Notes: a model not told the origin generated them from the sequence alone. A stretch of 64,000 nucleotides of DNA from Algoriphagus sp. AGSA1 (GCF_021390545.1 NZ_JAJUWR010000008.1:1-64000), one strand, 5' to 3'; shown: positions 9,376 through 19,571, numbered from the stretch's first letter. Program-made: numbers and translations.

Positions 9376-12300
9376 TTAGAGTGTGACATCAATTCCAAGT
9401 GTAAAATATCTTGGTATAGGCCCTGAGGTTTCTGGATCCCAGAAATCCCATTGGGGAGCATAATGACCTACATTCCTGATGTTGCCATATATTCTTAAGT
9501 TTGTAATATTGGCTCTTTCGGTCAGTTGTTTAGGGAAATTGTATCCCATCGAAATGTTTTCCAGCCGTATAAATGATCTTTTGCGGTAAACATTGAATCC
9601 ACCTGCTCCACCTTCGCTAGAGTTCAGTCTTGCCCATTCGTTGTTAGGATTTTCTTCAGTCCAATATGGGGTTATATAGGAACTGGTTCTATCCAGAAAG
9701 CCGTCCCTATTTTTCATTTGGTTAAATGAACCTTCATGTCCCCAATAGGAATACATCATGAAAGAAATGTCCAAGTTTCTAAATAGGGTAAATTCATTTC
9801 TCAAACTCCACCGGAAGCGAGGCTCGGTATATCCTTGGAACTGTCTGTCCGCATTGGTAAACAAACCATCACCATCAACATCCTCGATTTTGAAATCCCC
9901 AGGTCTAACACCATATTCCGCCGCTGCTTCGGCTTCATCAGATTGCCATATGCCCAGAGTTTTGTAATGCCAGATCTGGTCAATTGCATGCCCAATAAAC
10001 CAACCATTTCTCGGGTCATCCAATTCTACTCCATTTTCATCTAAATCACCGTAAAGGCTCACAATTTCATTCCTGTTTAATTGGAAATTGGCAGTAGATC
10101 TCCAGATGAAATTGTTTCTCTCAATATTTGTAGAGTTCAAGGTCAGTTCAAATCCCTTGTTATCCACCTGGCCTAGGTTGTCATACACCCAGTTGAAGCC
10201 AAGGAAATCAGGTAAACTTCTTTCTACCAGTAAATCTCTTGTGGACATTTTGTACATTTCAAGAGTACCAGTCAATCTGGTTTTCAATAGTGAAAAATCC
10301 AACCCGAGGTTAAAAGATTCAGTTCTTTCCCATCTTAGGTTTTCATTTTCCATTCTATTTACATAGAGCTGGTTTACCAGGTAAAGTTCTCCACTAGGTC
10401 TTTCATAGAAGTACTTTCCTGTGTTTAGATCTGAAAGTGCGACGTATCTACCGATATCTCTATTTCCGTTACTTCCCCATGACATTCTTAACTTACCGAA
10501 GTCAAGCCAGTCGATATTTATGAAGTTCTCATCAGAAAACACCCATCCCACTGCTGCCGAATAGAATAGAGCTCTTGGATTACTCTGCCCAAACGCTGAA
10601 TAACCATCCCTTCTCACGGATAGTGTGGTAGAATATTTCCCATCGTACGAGTAGATCAGTCTTCCCATAAGGGCATCACCTGTACTGTATTGATCATTAC
10701 TGGATATAATAGGGTTAACCCCTCCGCCTATGTTATGATACCCTAAGCGGTCATGTGGTTCAAATCCATTGTTATTCATTGTATTACTCCATGATTGGAA
10801 TTTCTCAGCATTGATTAGGAATGTGCCGTTGAAATCATGCTTCTCGGCAAAGGTCTTCTGCCAGGTCAGTATATTGTCAATCTGCCAGTAGTATTCTTTT
10901 TGGTTTCTCCTGTTAGCTACCCCCCCTTGGGTTCCCCATTCTTCATGATTTGCAGACCTGTGGTAGAACCTGTTTCCAAATACAAACCGGGGGCTGAAAT
11001 TGGTTCTAAAATTGAAGCCGAATGGCAATTGTATCGCTGCGTAAAGAGTAGAGTTGACTGTTACGGTTTTCTCGTGCCTATCCGTAAAGCTCATGTTGTA
11101 AAATGGGTGGGTTCCCCCACTTTGCTCTTCATTCGGTCTCCATTTATATGTCCCATCTTCATTATACTCAGAGCCCCAAGGAGATAAAGTACGTAGTAAA
11201 CCCCAGCTAGTATAAAGTGGAGCGGGGTCATCATCTATTGGAACTCTACTGTCATCACTGGCTGCAAATTGTGTGTTTAGACCTACTGTTAGCCATTTGT
11301 TGATCTTCCCTTCCATATTTACCCTACTTCTGATGGTTTCGTATTCGTCCCCAATTCGAATTCCTTCATTGTTCAGGTATCCCAAAGACCAGTAGTAGTT
11401 GAAGTTTTCATTTCTTCCTGAAAGACTGACAGTGTAATCCTGTCGGAAACCTGTCTGGAATATCTTATCATACCAGTTCACAGATCTACCGGCGTGGTAG
11501 TTCTCGATTTCTATAGGCTGCATATTCAGCCGCTGTAGCCATACGGTCACAGGATCACCAGAGGAGCCGTCATACGCCATCCAATCATCTAAAGAAAGAC
11601 TGCTTGGTAGATTTCTGGGGTCGGAAAATTGATGAGGTTGGTATCCACCGGCATTGATACTTTTGAGAACATCCTCTCTCCACGAAATAAATTCATCCGG
11701 TCCGTAAACCTCAGGGAAGGTTGCCATGCTTGCAAGTCCTGCATTCATATTAAACTTTATAGTTGGCTTTCCAATAGTCCCTTTTTTTGTAGTGATTAGA
11801 ATTACTCCATTGGCAGCTTTTGCCCCAAAAACCGCTGCTGCACTGGCGTCTTTCAGGACTTCCAGGTTTTCTATGTCATTCGGATTGATGTCTGCTAACT
11901 GTCCGTAATAAATAGCTCCATCCAATACCAATAGTGGTGAATTACCTGCATTCAAAGAAGTTCTACCCCTTACCTGAAGAGATCCTCCCCCTTTTGCATC
12001 AGTACTGATACCTACATTAAGACCGGCAGCATTTCCCCGGAGAATATCCTGGACTGAATTAGGGTTTTCGTTTTCAAATTTGGTTGCGTTCACTGAAGAA
12101 ACAGCCCCCGTGATATCCCGCTTTTTAGCAGAGCCATATCCGATTACCACCACTTCTTCCAGATCGGATGTGTTTGGGTTCATCCGGATGTCTATCACGG
12201 ATTGATTTCCGACTACCATTTCTATTGGGTCATATCCGATAAAGGAATAAACCAAAATCCCATCTTGGGGGGCGTTGATGGAATACTTTCCATCCAGGTC

Positions 12301-12474
12301 AGTGGTAACGCCATTGGAGGTGCCTTTTAGGATGATAGTTACTCCTGGCAAAGGCATGTCTGTTTCGTCTAAAACAGTACCTGTGATTTGTATTTCCTGT
12401 GCCTTCGATAATGTTATATTGAGGCATAGCAGACATACAATCAACCAGAGGTTTTTGTAAAATTTGTACCGCAT
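9376..12474 (-). CDS. SusC/RagA-family TonB-dependent outer-membrane transporter (pair 1)
   Basis: SusC proteins are 22-strand beta-barrels that import oligosaccharides using TonB energy. The 1032-residue protein has a signal peptide (to about residue 25, ending LSKAQ), a carboxypeptidase-regulatory-like domain (about 28-105), the SusC signature around the TonB box ([20 protein letters not shown]), a plug domain (about 115-230, with [20 protein letters not shown]) and a barrel ending FTLGIDVTL. It is the first gene of a two-gene unit with susD1. The upstream region holds operator candidate site 2. Its sequence differs markedly from the second SusC here, so the two probably handle different ligands or sizes. 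Confidence 0.95.
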   Translation of the reverse strand: MRYKFYKNLWLIVCLLCLNITLSKAQEIQITGTVLDETDMPLPGVTIILKGTSNGVTTDLDGKYSINAPQDGILVYSFIGYDPIEMVVGNQSVIDIRMNPNTSDLEEVVVIGYGSAKKRDITGAVSSVNATKFENENPNSVQDILRGNAAGLNVGISTDAKGGGSLQVRGRTSLNAGNSPLLVLDGAIYYGQLADINPNDIENLEVLKDASAAAVFGAKAANGVILITTKKGTIGKPTIKFNMNAGLASMATFPEVYGPDEFISWREDVLKSINAGGYQPHQFSDPRNLPSSLSLDDWMAYDGSSGDPVTVWLQRLNMQPIEIENYHAGRSVNWYDKIFQTGFRQDYTVSLSGRNENFNYYWSLGYLNNEGIRIGDEYETIRSRVNMEGKINKWLTVGLNTQFAASDDSRVPIDDDPAPLYTSWGLLRTLSPWGSEYNEDGTYKWRPNEEQSGGTHPFYNMSFTDRHEKTVTVNSTLYAAIQLPFGFNFRTNFSPRFVFGNRFYHRSANHEEWGTQGGVANRRNQKEYYWQIDNILTWQKTFAEKHDFNGTFLINAEKFQSWSNTMNNNGFEPHDRLGYHNIGGGVNPIISSNDQYSTGDALMGRLIYSYDGKYSTTLSVRRDGYSAFGQSNPRALFYSAAVGWVFSDENFINIDWLDFGKLRMSWGSNGNRDIGRYVALSDLNTGKYFYERPSGELYLVNQLYVNRMENENLRWERTESFNLGLDFSLLKTRLTGTLEMYKMSTRDLLVERSLPDFLGFNWVYDNLGQVDNKGFELTLNSTNIERNNFIWRSTANFQLNRNEIVSLYGDLDENGVELDDPRNGWFIGHAIDQIWHYKTLGIWQSDEAEAAAEYGVRPGDFKIEDVDGDGLFTNADRQFQGYTEPRFRWSLRNEFTLFRNLDISFMMYSYWGHEGSFNQMKNRDGFLDRTSSYITPYWTEENPNNEWARLNSSEGGAGGFNVYRKRSFIRLENISMGYNFPKQLTERANITNLRIYGNIRNVGHYAPQWDFWDPETSGPIPRYFTLGIDVTL

Positions 12475-12596
12475 AAGAAGAGGGTTATTGTAATTGTTTA
12501 AATTGACTAATGTGTTAATAAAAGAATTAAGATTTATTAACGCTCTAATGTAAAATAAAAATAAATAACAGACCTAAATACCCGCTGTACAATCTG

Positions 12597-12610
12597 CGCA
12601 ATCGTTTTCG
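12597..12610. promoter_or_regulatory. LacI-type operator candidate, site 2 (susC1)
   Basis: CGCAATCGTTTTCG lies 123-136 bp upstream of the susC1 start. It matches site 4 (19558) at 13 of 14 positions. It is the least symmetrical of the four (10 of 14 palindromic positions) but keeps the central CG and the outer CG pairs. Confidence 0.62.
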
Positions 12611-12784
12611 TGGTTTCCTGTGGTGGTTTTTGTTTTTAATTTCTTATGTTTTTTTTGTTTAATTTCTTCGTATATGTATGTGCTTAAAGTTGATGAGATA
12701 ATCTATTTATATGTTTAATGGTTCTATATATATATATGAATGGTGAATTTAATTTTATTAGTTGTTAGGCCTCGTGCTAAATAA

Positions 12785-12819
12785 AAAAGAGCTGTACCGA
12801 GAATCGGTACAGCTCTTTT
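12785..12819. terminator. Intrinsic terminator after susD2 (bidirectional form)
   Basis: A perfect 16-bp stem, AAAAGAGCTGTACCGA with TCGGTACAGCTCTTTT, closes a GAA loop. It lies 31 bp past the susD2 stop, with an A-run on the left that becomes a U-tract in the minus-strand transcript. Confidence 0.9.
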
Positions 12820-12849
12820 AGTATATTATTTTTTATATGGTTAAATTAC

Positions 12850-14520
12850 TTAATACCCCGGATTTTGAGGAAAGGCACTTGCGTTTCCTTCCGCCCGGTC
12901 GATCTGGTTTTGTGGTATTGGTCTTAGGTTATGGAATTCCTGAATGCCGTCTGCTCCTTGAGGATTGTGGGCTTTTACCCGCTCTACCAATATCCCCCAT
13001 CGCTTCAGATCTAGCCATCTGGTTTGCTCACCGATAAGTTCCCTTGCTCTCTCTTCAGTAATGAATTCGAATGTTAATTCAGATTCTGAAATTTCCATCT
13101 CAGCCTCTTTTCCCGGAAAAGCAGCTCTTCTTCTTACCGTATTGATATTTTCCGTAGCCAGGCCAATTTTTCCCTGACGAAACTGGGATTCAGCAAGTAG
13201 GAGATAAGTGTCTGCCAATCTCATTGCGATGTAATCCCTTCCTCCTTCAAATTGCGTACGGTCCACACGTCCCGGATCCATATGCTTTTTCATTGGAGGA
13301 AATAGACGCTCAGTATATAGCTCTGGAGTGAGTACCTGATAAGGATACTTTGCCCTTCCTGCTTCAGACATGTTGTAGCCGGGAAGCCACATAGTGGTGT
13401 CTCCTTGTTCGAATGTTACCGTTGCTTTTGATTTATCAAAGGTGGTATTGAAGGTACCAGGATTGTTGGATAGGAAATGATCCACATACGTGTTTTTATA
13501 CCTAGAATCATTCACTCGGTCTGCAAAGATAGTATTCAACGTGTAATCAGTGGATTTATACCGCTTGAACGGTCTTCCGTTTTCGGTATCCCGGATCATT
13601 CCTGGCTGTACATCATACTCCATCAGGAAGAATACATGGGCATTGTTCCCTCCGCCATTCGTAAGTGGATCCCGGGTATATTGAACAGACCAGATTACTT
13701 CATCATTTATTTCATTTCCAAACGCATGAACATCACCGAAGTCTGGCAATAAAACAAGACCATAATTATCAATTACGCTTTGCAATAAGGGTTCAGCATT
13801 GGCATAATCAGATGCTTCACCGGCTTCTGAGGTGCCTTTGGTAATATACACTCTTCCCAAAAGATGCTCTGCCGCAGGACGCGTAGCCCTACCATAGTCC
13901 GATGATTGAGCTTCAGCTTCCAAGTCCGGGATTGCTTCTTGCAGATCCTTAATAATCGCGGCATATACCTCAGCTACTGAAGAACGTGTGACTTCCTTGG
14001 TCGGAAGCGCGGTTTCGGAAAGCTGCAGATCCACCGGTCCAAAAAGCTGCACCAGAAGGAAATAATGATGTGCTCTTATAAATTTGGCCTCAGCAACTCT
14101 TTGTTGAACAAGATCTTGTGAAACTCCGGTAATATTTACCGATCTGTCAATTACAGCGTTACAGGTATTAATACCTCGATAGAATTCGTCCCATACCTCA
14201 CGGACATGACCGTTTTGAGAGTCAAATTGGTTGGTATAGAAGTTCATGAATTTCCATGAACCATCTGCACCGTTGGTAAAGATATCAGTTCCGAAAATCG
14301 TCAAGTTATTGCCTCGCTCTGTCCCGTACCATGCACGCATCGTGCTGTAAGCTGCATTAATACCATCGTTCAGTCCTTGAGGCGTATTTAAATAGTCATT
14401 CCCAATTTGGGACACCACATCTTCGTCTAGAAATCCATCACAAGAAGCTGCGATTGAAAGTACTAGGAGAAGGGTTGATGATTTAGCCCAGTATTTTATG
14501 TTTTTTGCTAGTTTGTTCAT
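12850..14520 (-). CDS. SusD/RagB-family surface glycan-binding lipoprotein (pair 2)
   Basis: This 556-residue protein carries a lipoprotein signal ending AASCDGF (Cys27). The SusD architecture follows: an N-terminal segment DGINAAYSTMRAW, the helical FIRAHHYFLLVQLFGPVDL region, and a C-terminal RLADTYLLLAESQFRQG and RARELIGEQTRWLDLKRWG before the closing NLRPIPQNQIDR. It starts 5 bp after the susC2 stop, so the pair is one transcript. It shares only the family pattern with susD1, which suggests a distinct ligand. A perfect terminator follows. Surface location is expected from the family. Confidence 0.93.
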   Translation of the reverse strand: MNKLAKNIKYWAKSSTLLLVLSIAASCDGFLDEDVVSQIGNDYLNTPQGLNDGINAAYSTMRAWYGTERGNNLTIFGTDIFTNGADGSWKFMNFYTNQFDSQNGHVREVWDEFYRGINTCNAVIDRSVNITGVSQDLVQQRVAEAKFIRAHHYFLLVQLFGPVDLQLSETALPTKEVTRSSVAEVYAAIIKDLQEAIPDLEAEAQSSDYGRATRPAAEHLLGRVYITKGTSEAGEASDYANAEPLLQSVIDNYGLVLLPDFGDVHAFGNEINDEVIWSVQYTRDPLTNGGGNNAHVFFLMEYDVQPGMIRDTENGRPFKRYKSTDYTLNTIFADRVNDSRYKNTYVDHFLSNNPGTFNTTFDKSKATVTFEQGDTTMWLPGYNMSEAGRAKYPYQVLTPELYTERLFPPMKKHMDPGRVDRTQFEGGRDYIAMRLADTYLLLAESQFRQGKIGLATENINTVRRRAAFPGKEAEMEISESELTFEFITEERARELIGEQTRWLDLKRWGILVERVKAHNPQGADGIQEFHNLRPIPQNQIDRAEGNASAFPQNPGY

Positions 14521-14525
14521 ATTGA

Positions 14526-17500
14526 TTAGAATTTAGCATTGATACCAAAGGTGAAAGAAGTAATAGCCGGTGACACATTGGCATTGACCGCACCCGCGGT
14601 GATTCCCTGCTCACCATCCATGAATACTTCAGGATCTATCCCCTTATGCTCTGATCTGTAGTTGGAAAAAATGAACGGTTGCTGGATACTTGAGTAAATT
14701 CTCAAACTGGTCAAGCCGATTTTCTTGGCGGCTTCGGGAGTGAAATTGTATCCGAAGTTGATATTTCTGACTTTGATAAAGGTTCCGTCGAAATATTCCA
14801 TAGAGCTGGCGTATTTGGCACTTTCCTGGTTTACGTTTGGTCTAGGATAGGCATTGGTTGGATTGTTTGGAGTCCAGTAATCGATATCCAGGTTATTGTA
14901 CCTACCGGCAAGCGTATTGTTACCGGTGTGGAATTGAGATCTGATCATATAACCAAATCTCCCATAGAGAAAGAAGGATAGGTCAAATCCTTTAAAGCTG
15001 AATCTATTGGTAAATCCTAAGGCAAACTTAGGGACTACTGAGCCCAAAAATTGCCTGTCCTCAGAATTGATCACCCCGTCATTGTTAAAGTCCTCGATTT
15101 TGATTTCACCGGGCACACTGCCATAGGCCTTGGCCTCATCCACTTCGTCAAGCTGCCAGATTCCGATTTTCTTCAAATCATAGAAAATAGTTAAAGGTTG
15201 GCCTATAAATCTACCTGCTGAGATATCGTCTCCGTTTGGTAGAGATATAATTTCTTCATTGTTCTTTGTGAAAACAATATCAGAAGACCAGATAAAGTCA
15301 CCTTTTTCAACATTCAAGGTGCTTATGGTCAATTCCACGCCTTTGTTCCGGGTCTCTCCGATGTTGGTGGTGTAACCGCCAAATCCAATGGAATTAGGGA
15401 GAGGTTGCGGTGCAAGCAAGTCGCTGGTATTGGTGATGTAATATTCAAAGGATCCAAACACTCTGCTATTCCATAAAGCGAAATCCAATCCTATATTAAG
15501 AGTGGTGGAGGTTTCCCATCTTAAATCAGGATTGCCGATAGTTCCTGGTCTATAGCCAAATGCGGCTGAATTATCATAGGCATAGCTGGTCCTGCCTAGC
15601 AGTGCCTGGGTCTGATAAGGGTTTATCGCTTGATTACCTATAGAACCAAAAGAGGTTCTCAGCTTCAGCTGGTCGAAAACAGCAGAGTTTTGCATAAAGG
15701 GCTCAGAGTGGATATTCCAGCCTAAGGCCACGGAAGGGAAATAGGCGAATCTGTTGTTCTCCCCAAATCTAGAGCTACCATCTGCCCTTAAAGTCGCCGT
15801 TACCAACAACTTGTTTTTGAAATCATAATTCACCCTTCCCATAAATGACATCAATGACCACTCTACCAAATTAGTGTTTGCCCCGGTGATCTGGGACGCG
15901 TCTCCCAGTCGGTGGAATAGCTGTGATTCTGCAGGAATACCCAAAACAGATACTGTGGTTTGTTCATACCTGTCTTGCTGTATAGACTGCAATGCTGTGA
16001 CATTCAGATTATGGATTTCATTGAAGGTTTTGGTGTAGTTCACAATGTTTTCCAAGGTATAATTGAAAGTGAATCTGTCATCTACACTGCCTGTAGCCGC
16101 CCCGCCTCTTCTGGCATTGGTCTGAGAGCCTGTGAATCTTCCATTTCTGCTGATGGTAAAGTCAGGGCCAAACACCATTCTATAGCTTAGTCCGGGAAGA
16201 ATATCCCACTGTGCGAAAATACTGTTGAAGATTCTGTAGTTCTTGGTCAGGTCCATCTGGGCACCGGGTACGATTTCAGCAAATGGATTCGTCCTCAAGC
16301 CATCAGATGTAGGTAGGAAGATTAGATTTCCTTCGTCATCATATGGCTTCCCGAGGGGGTTTTCAGCCAAGGCTCCTCCGAGTGGATTGAAGTTTTCGCC
16401 ATTTCGCTCACTATATGAAACCAGGGTAGAGGTTCCAAATTTGATGTTTTTGGAGATTTTGTGATCGATGTTTGCTCGAAAAGTATATCGGGTATAATCC
16501 TGATTGATGATTACCCCTTCATCTTTAAAGTAGTTGGTAGAGACGAAGAAGGTTGTTTTCTCACTGCCTCCACTTACGCCGAGCTGATAGCTCTGGATAG
16601 ATCCGGTTCTCATCAGGCCCCCCGGGTAATCTGTTGATCTGCCTTGGGCGATCCCATCAAGCTCTACTGGTTCAAATATAGATTCATCAATAGCTGGAGT
16701 AGTGGGTCCTTCTGGGATCTCTCCACCTGCTCTCCTCGATTCTCTTTTGTATTCAGCAAATTCAGGTCCGTTAAACACATCAATTCTCCCCAACTCTTGG
16801 TTGATACCATAATAAGCATCTAAAGAAACAACGGTTTTGCCTACCGTACCTCTTTTGGTAGTGATCAGAACGACCCCGTTGGAGCCTCTGGATCCGTAAA
16901 TAGCAGTTGCAGATGCATCCTTCAATACCTCCATGGATGTAATGTCCTGTGGGTTGATATCTTGTATGCCCCCTGCCAGCGGAATTCCATCAACTACATA
17001 AAGCGGTTCATTTGATGCATTGAATGATCTTCTGCCTCTGATCCGTACCTGAGGCGCTGACCCGGGTTTCGATCCAGGTTGTGTCACATCCACTCCGGCT
17101 GCACGTCCTTGAAGTGCCTGCCTGGCATCTGTGATTGGTAATTCCTGGATTTCCTTGTTGCCTACAGAAGATATCGCCCCGGTTAACTGGCTCTTTTTGG
17201 CAGTTCCGTAACCTACAACTACCACTTCCTCCAGATCTGATAAATCTGGTGTTAAATTGACATCAATGCTTGATTGATTTCCTACTACTATTTCAGTTGG
17301 ATTATATCCTATGAAAGAAAAGACAAGGGTGCCATCGGGTGGGCTTGAGATGGTATATTTCCCATCAAGATCCGATGTAGTTCCTGTAGCACTGCCTTTT
17401 ACGAGAATAGTCGCTCCAGGTAAAGGCTGTCCGGTTTCGTCATAGACCGTTCCACTGATTTGTACGTTTTGCGCATACCCACTTGAGATAGTGAGCAACG

Positions 17501-17543
17501 CAAAGAGTAGTACACTCAAATAAGTGTAAAGTTTTTGCTTCAT
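14526..17543 (-). CDS. SusC/RagA-family TonB-dependent outer-membrane transporter (pair 2)
   Basis: This 1005-residue outer-membrane importer has a signal peptide ending SSGYAQ (about 25), a carboxypeptidase-regulatory-like domain (28-105), the SusC TonB-box region DLEEVVVVGYGTAKKSQLTG, a plug domain with VLKDASATAIYGSRGSNGVV, and a long barrel ending FTFGINAKF. It is the first gene of the susC2-susD2 unit. Operator candidate site 3 lies 146-159 bp upstream. N-terminal domains of the two SusC proteins here are much alike while the barrels diverge, as usual for paralogues with separate substrates. No polysaccharide lyase or glycoside hydrolase accompanies either pair in the window. Confidence 0.95.
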   Translation of the reverse strand: MKQKLYTYLSVLLFALLTISSGYAQNVQISGTVYDETGQPLPGATILVKGSATGTTSDLDGKYTISSPPDGTLVFSFIGYNPTEIVVGNQSSIDVNLTPDLSDLEEVVVVGYGTAKKSQLTGAISSVGNKEIQELPITDARQALQGRAAGVDVTQPGSKPGSAPQVRIRGRRSFNASNEPLYVVDGIPLAGGIQDINPQDITSMEVLKDASATAIYGSRGSNGVVLITTKRGTVGKTVVSLDAYYGINQELGRIDVFNGPEFAEYKRESRRAGGEIPEGPTTPAIDESIFEPVELDGIAQGRSTDYPGGLMRTGSIQSYQLGVSGGSEKTTFFVSTNYFKDEGVIINQDYTRYTFRANIDHKISKNIKFGTSTLVSYSERNGENFNPLGGALAENPLGKPYDDEGNLIFLPTSDGLRTNPFAEIVPGAQMDLTKNYRIFNSIFAQWDILPGLSYRMVFGPDFTISRNGRFTGSQTNARRGGAATGSVDDRFTFNYTLENIVNYTKTFNEIHNLNVTALQSIQQDRYEQTTVSVLGIPAESQLFHRLGDASQITGANTNLVEWSLMSFMGRVNYDFKNKLLVTATLRADGSSRFGENNRFAYFPSVALGWNIHSEPFMQNSAVFDQLKLRTSFGSIGNQAINPYQTQALLGRTSYAYDNSAAFGYRPGTIGNPDLRWETSTTLNIGLDFALWNSRVFGSFEYYITNTSDLLAPQPLPNSIGFGGYTTNIGETRNKGVELTISTLNVEKGDFIWSSDIVFTKNNEEIISLPNGDDISAGRFIGQPLTIFYDLKKIGIWQLDEVDEAKAYGSVPGEIKIEDFNNDGVINSEDRQFLGSVVPKFALGFTNRFSFKGFDLSFFLYGRFGYMIRSQFHTGNNTLAGRYNNLDIDYWTPNNPTNAYPRPNVNQESAKYASSMEYFDGTFIKVRNINFGYNFTPEAAKKIGLTSLRIYSSIQQPFIFSNYRSEHKGIDPEVFMDGEQGITAGAVNANVSPAITSFTFGINAKF

Positions 17544-17688
17544 AATTTTGGGTTTTTGTTAATTAAGAAAGTAAACTCTGATAATCGGTTATGACTGTAG
17601 GGAATTTAGGTACACTCATCAACACACATTATCATGCATTAAGGTATAACATATGTGGGGCTTTTTAAAAAATGTTAATCCCTATTTA

Positions 17689-17702
17689 CGAAATCGATTG
17701 CG
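17689..17702. promoter_or_regulatory. LacI-type operator candidate, site 3 (susC2)
   Basis: CGAAATCGATTGCG is palindromic at 12 of 14 positions around the central CG and differs from site 4 at two positions. It lies upstream of susC2 in the same orientation and at a similar distance as site 2 has to susC1. Confidence 0.6.
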
Positions 17703-17959
17703 AAGTTGAATGGTCGTGGGGTAGTATATTTGGATTATATCACCTATAATCGGTGTGTATGGCTGTTTTTTTTAATTGCAGTCGGTTTGCAGAAGGCCTT
17801 TATATAAAGGATGGTTTAGCCTTATCCTTTTTTCAAAACCACACTTTGTTGGGTGGTCAATCACTAATCTTTTTTATACTTTTTTTTAATTATAAAAATA
17901 TCTTGCGATACCATGGCTTCTTTGTATCATCAAAAGTATATGGAGTGGAGTAAAAGTGG

Positions 17960-17985
17960 AAAAGGCCAGCGTTCGCTGACCTTTT
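17960..17985. terminator. Terminator after the DUF1080 gene
   Basis: Arms AAAAGGCCAGCG and CGCTGACCTTTT pair with one C/A mismatch (G-U read in the opposite strand) around a two-base loop. The A-run on the left gives a U-tract for minus-strand transcripts leaving the DUF1080 gene, about 115 bp downstream of its stop. Confidence 0.65.
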
Positions 17986-18098
17986 TATCAAGGATAATTA
18001 AATTGTGATATAACATTTTTTAAAGGAAGGGTGGGGGAGTTTGGCTACTACCATCATTCCTTGTATCCATATTGGGTTTTAATGTTGATTTTGGGAAG

Positions 18099-19481
18099 TT
18101 AGTTTAGCTGCTTGATCTTTATATTCCTAAAACTCACCTCATCGCCATGATCCTGCAGGAGTATATGTCCTCTCTCAGCTTCTCCGAAATTCTCCCACTT
18201 TTCATACTTACTGATAGCTACCAGGTCACGGTACTCTTGAGAGCCTCTTTCATATTCCACTACTTTTACCCCATTCAGGTAGTGGGCCACCTTGTTATCG
18301 GGAGTCACGACTACTCTTCCTTTGTTCCATTCTCCTATAGGCTTTATAAACCTGCCGTTTTTATCAGCTTTAATAAGGTCATAAAGAGAAGCTAGGGTAC
18401 GGTTTCCGTCCCTTCCCATTTTGGCATCCGGATGTTTTTCATCGTCCAGGATCTGGTATTCCAAGCCTATGGCAGATCCCTTGTTGCCTTCAGAAAGTGT
18501 GACGAAATACTTTACGCCGGAATTGGCACCTTCGCTCAGCCTGAATTCGAAAGCCAGGTCAAAAGCTGAAAACTGCTCTTCGGTCACGATATCCCCGGCA
18601 TTGGCAGATTCCCTACCATCGGATGCGGCTATAGTCAGGATGCCATCTGTGACGGACCATCCTGATTCCGGAAATGTCTCCTTATAGGCTCCTTTCCACC
18701 CATCCGAATCCTGACCGTTGAAAAGTAATTTCCATCCCTTGCTTTTTTCATATTCTGTCAAGGTGTTCAAGCTATTGTTGACTACAAACACATCTTTGTT
18801 AAATGCTTTTGGTTCAAGGTTTTCAGTTTGGATCCGTACATTTTTAAACATGGTCTTTCTGCCTGCATTTTCTGGATTTTGGATGCTATGAACCTGTAAG
18901 CCGATGAACCCGGACTTATCCATATCATCCACAATATACGCTACTTCCTGCCCATTGATCCAGGTTTTGATTTCATTGCCTATGGCCTCTATCCTGTAAT
19001 GATTGAATTCTCCCATTTTGAAGGCGGATTTTGCCTCGGGATTCAGGTCCAGGGGATATAGCCATCCTCTTCTTGCCTCATCATATACTCCGCCAGACCA
19101 AGCTCTTTCTGAAGGATCTGCTTCAATCTGGTAACCATACACCAAGCCTTTCCCATCTCTGGCTGCCGGATCAAACTGTCCTCTGGCCATCACTCCTGAA
19201 TTGCTGGAAAGGTGTTCGATCTTCAGATCAAGCTCCAGGATAAAATCCTCGTAGGTTTCCTCCGTAATCAAAAAAGTGTTGGGAGATCCGGCCACGGCTA
19301 CTCCTTCGATAGTTCCATCTACTACGTCAAAGGTGGCGGTTCCGGCTACTGCCTTCCATCCGCTAAGATCTTTACCATTAAACAGATCAGTCCAGCCATC
19401 ATCCGCTTTTTGTTCGCCTGCACAGCTTGCCAGCGCAAAAGAAGTGATCAATGCCGCAAGTACGTTTCGGGTGTATTTCAT
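18099..19481 (-). CDS. Secreted lipoprotein with two DUF1080 (3-keto-disaccharide hydrolase-like) domains
   Basis: The start at 19481 gives a lipoprotein signal (MKYTRNVLAALITSFALASC, Cys20). An ATG 48 bp further upstream would hide it. Two concanavalin-like DUF1080 domains follow, each beginning with the family hallmark: WTDLFNGKDLSGWK (about 29-42) and WKLLFNGQDSDGWKG (about 250). The family includes enzymes that cleave 3-keto-glycosides made by Gfo/Idh/MocA dehydrogenases. Substrate here is unknown. The gene stands alone, 555 bp from susC2, with operator candidate site 4 just upstream, so it looks like a member of the hexuronate regulon. Most family members have one domain, so the tandem form is notable. 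Confidence 0.85.
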   Translation of the reverse strand: MKYTRNVLAALITSFALASCAGEQKADDGWTDLFNGKDLSGWKAVAGTATFDVVDGTIEGVAVAGSPNTFLITEETYEDFILELDLKIEHLSSNSGVMARGQFDPAARDGKGLVYGYQIEADPSERAWSGGVYDEARRGWLYPLDLNPEAKSAFKMGEFNHYRIEAIGNEIKTWINGQEVAYIVDDMDKSGFIGLQVHSIQNPENAGRKTMFKNVRIQTENLEPKAFNKDVFVVNNSLNTLTEYEKSKGWKLLFNGQDSDGWKGAYKETFPESGWSVTDGILTIAASDGRESANAGDIVTEEQFSAFDLAFEFRLSEGANSGVKYFVTLSEGNKGSAIGLEYQILDDEKHPDAKMGRDGNRTLASLYDLIKADKNGRFIKPIGEWNKGRVVVTPDNKVAHYLNGVKVVEYERGSQEYRDLVAISKYEKWENFGEAERGHILLQDHGDEVSFRNIKIKQLN

Positions 19482-19557
19482 AAAATTGAGGTGTTGTTTA
19501 TCAATATAAAATTCAAGATTTAGGGGCATTGTGCCAAGAAGTATCCTTTATAAGTTA

Positions 19558-19571
19558 CGCAATCGTTTGCG
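19558..19571. promoter_or_regulatory. LacI-type operator candidate, site 4 (DUF1080 gene)
   Basis: CGCAATCGTTTGCG, palindromic at 12 of 14 positions, lies 77-90 bp upstream of the DUF1080 start. It is the best approximation to the consensus of the four sites. It also lies 82 bp upstream of the divergent methyltransferase gene, which is probably not a target. Confidence 0.66.

Larger units (their letters stand above)
12475..12849. other. Intergenic region: susC1 control region and susD2 terminator
   Basis: The region is very AT-rich, with a short run of alternating TA at about 12727-12738. It holds the operator candidate at 12597-12610 and a perfect terminator at 12785-12819. No open frame of note and no RNA gene is visible. 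A susC1 promoter must lie here, but I could not identify a clear TAnnTTTG box on the minus strand. Confidence 0.6.
17544..18098. other. Intergenic region: susC2 control region and DUF1080 terminator
   Basis: This stretch of 555 bp is AT-rich, with several T-runs. It holds operator candidate site 3 (17689-17702) and a hairpin terminator (17960-17985). ATAATCGGT occurs twice (about 17580 and 17745). I see no gene, tRNA or riboswitch-like structure. The rest is unexplained upstream sequence of susC2. Confidence 0.5.

Noticed and set aside
9360..9461. Upstream ATG extension of susD1 into the susC1 3' end
   Set aside because: It would place 34 residues ahead of a clear lipoprotein signal, which must be N-terminal to work.
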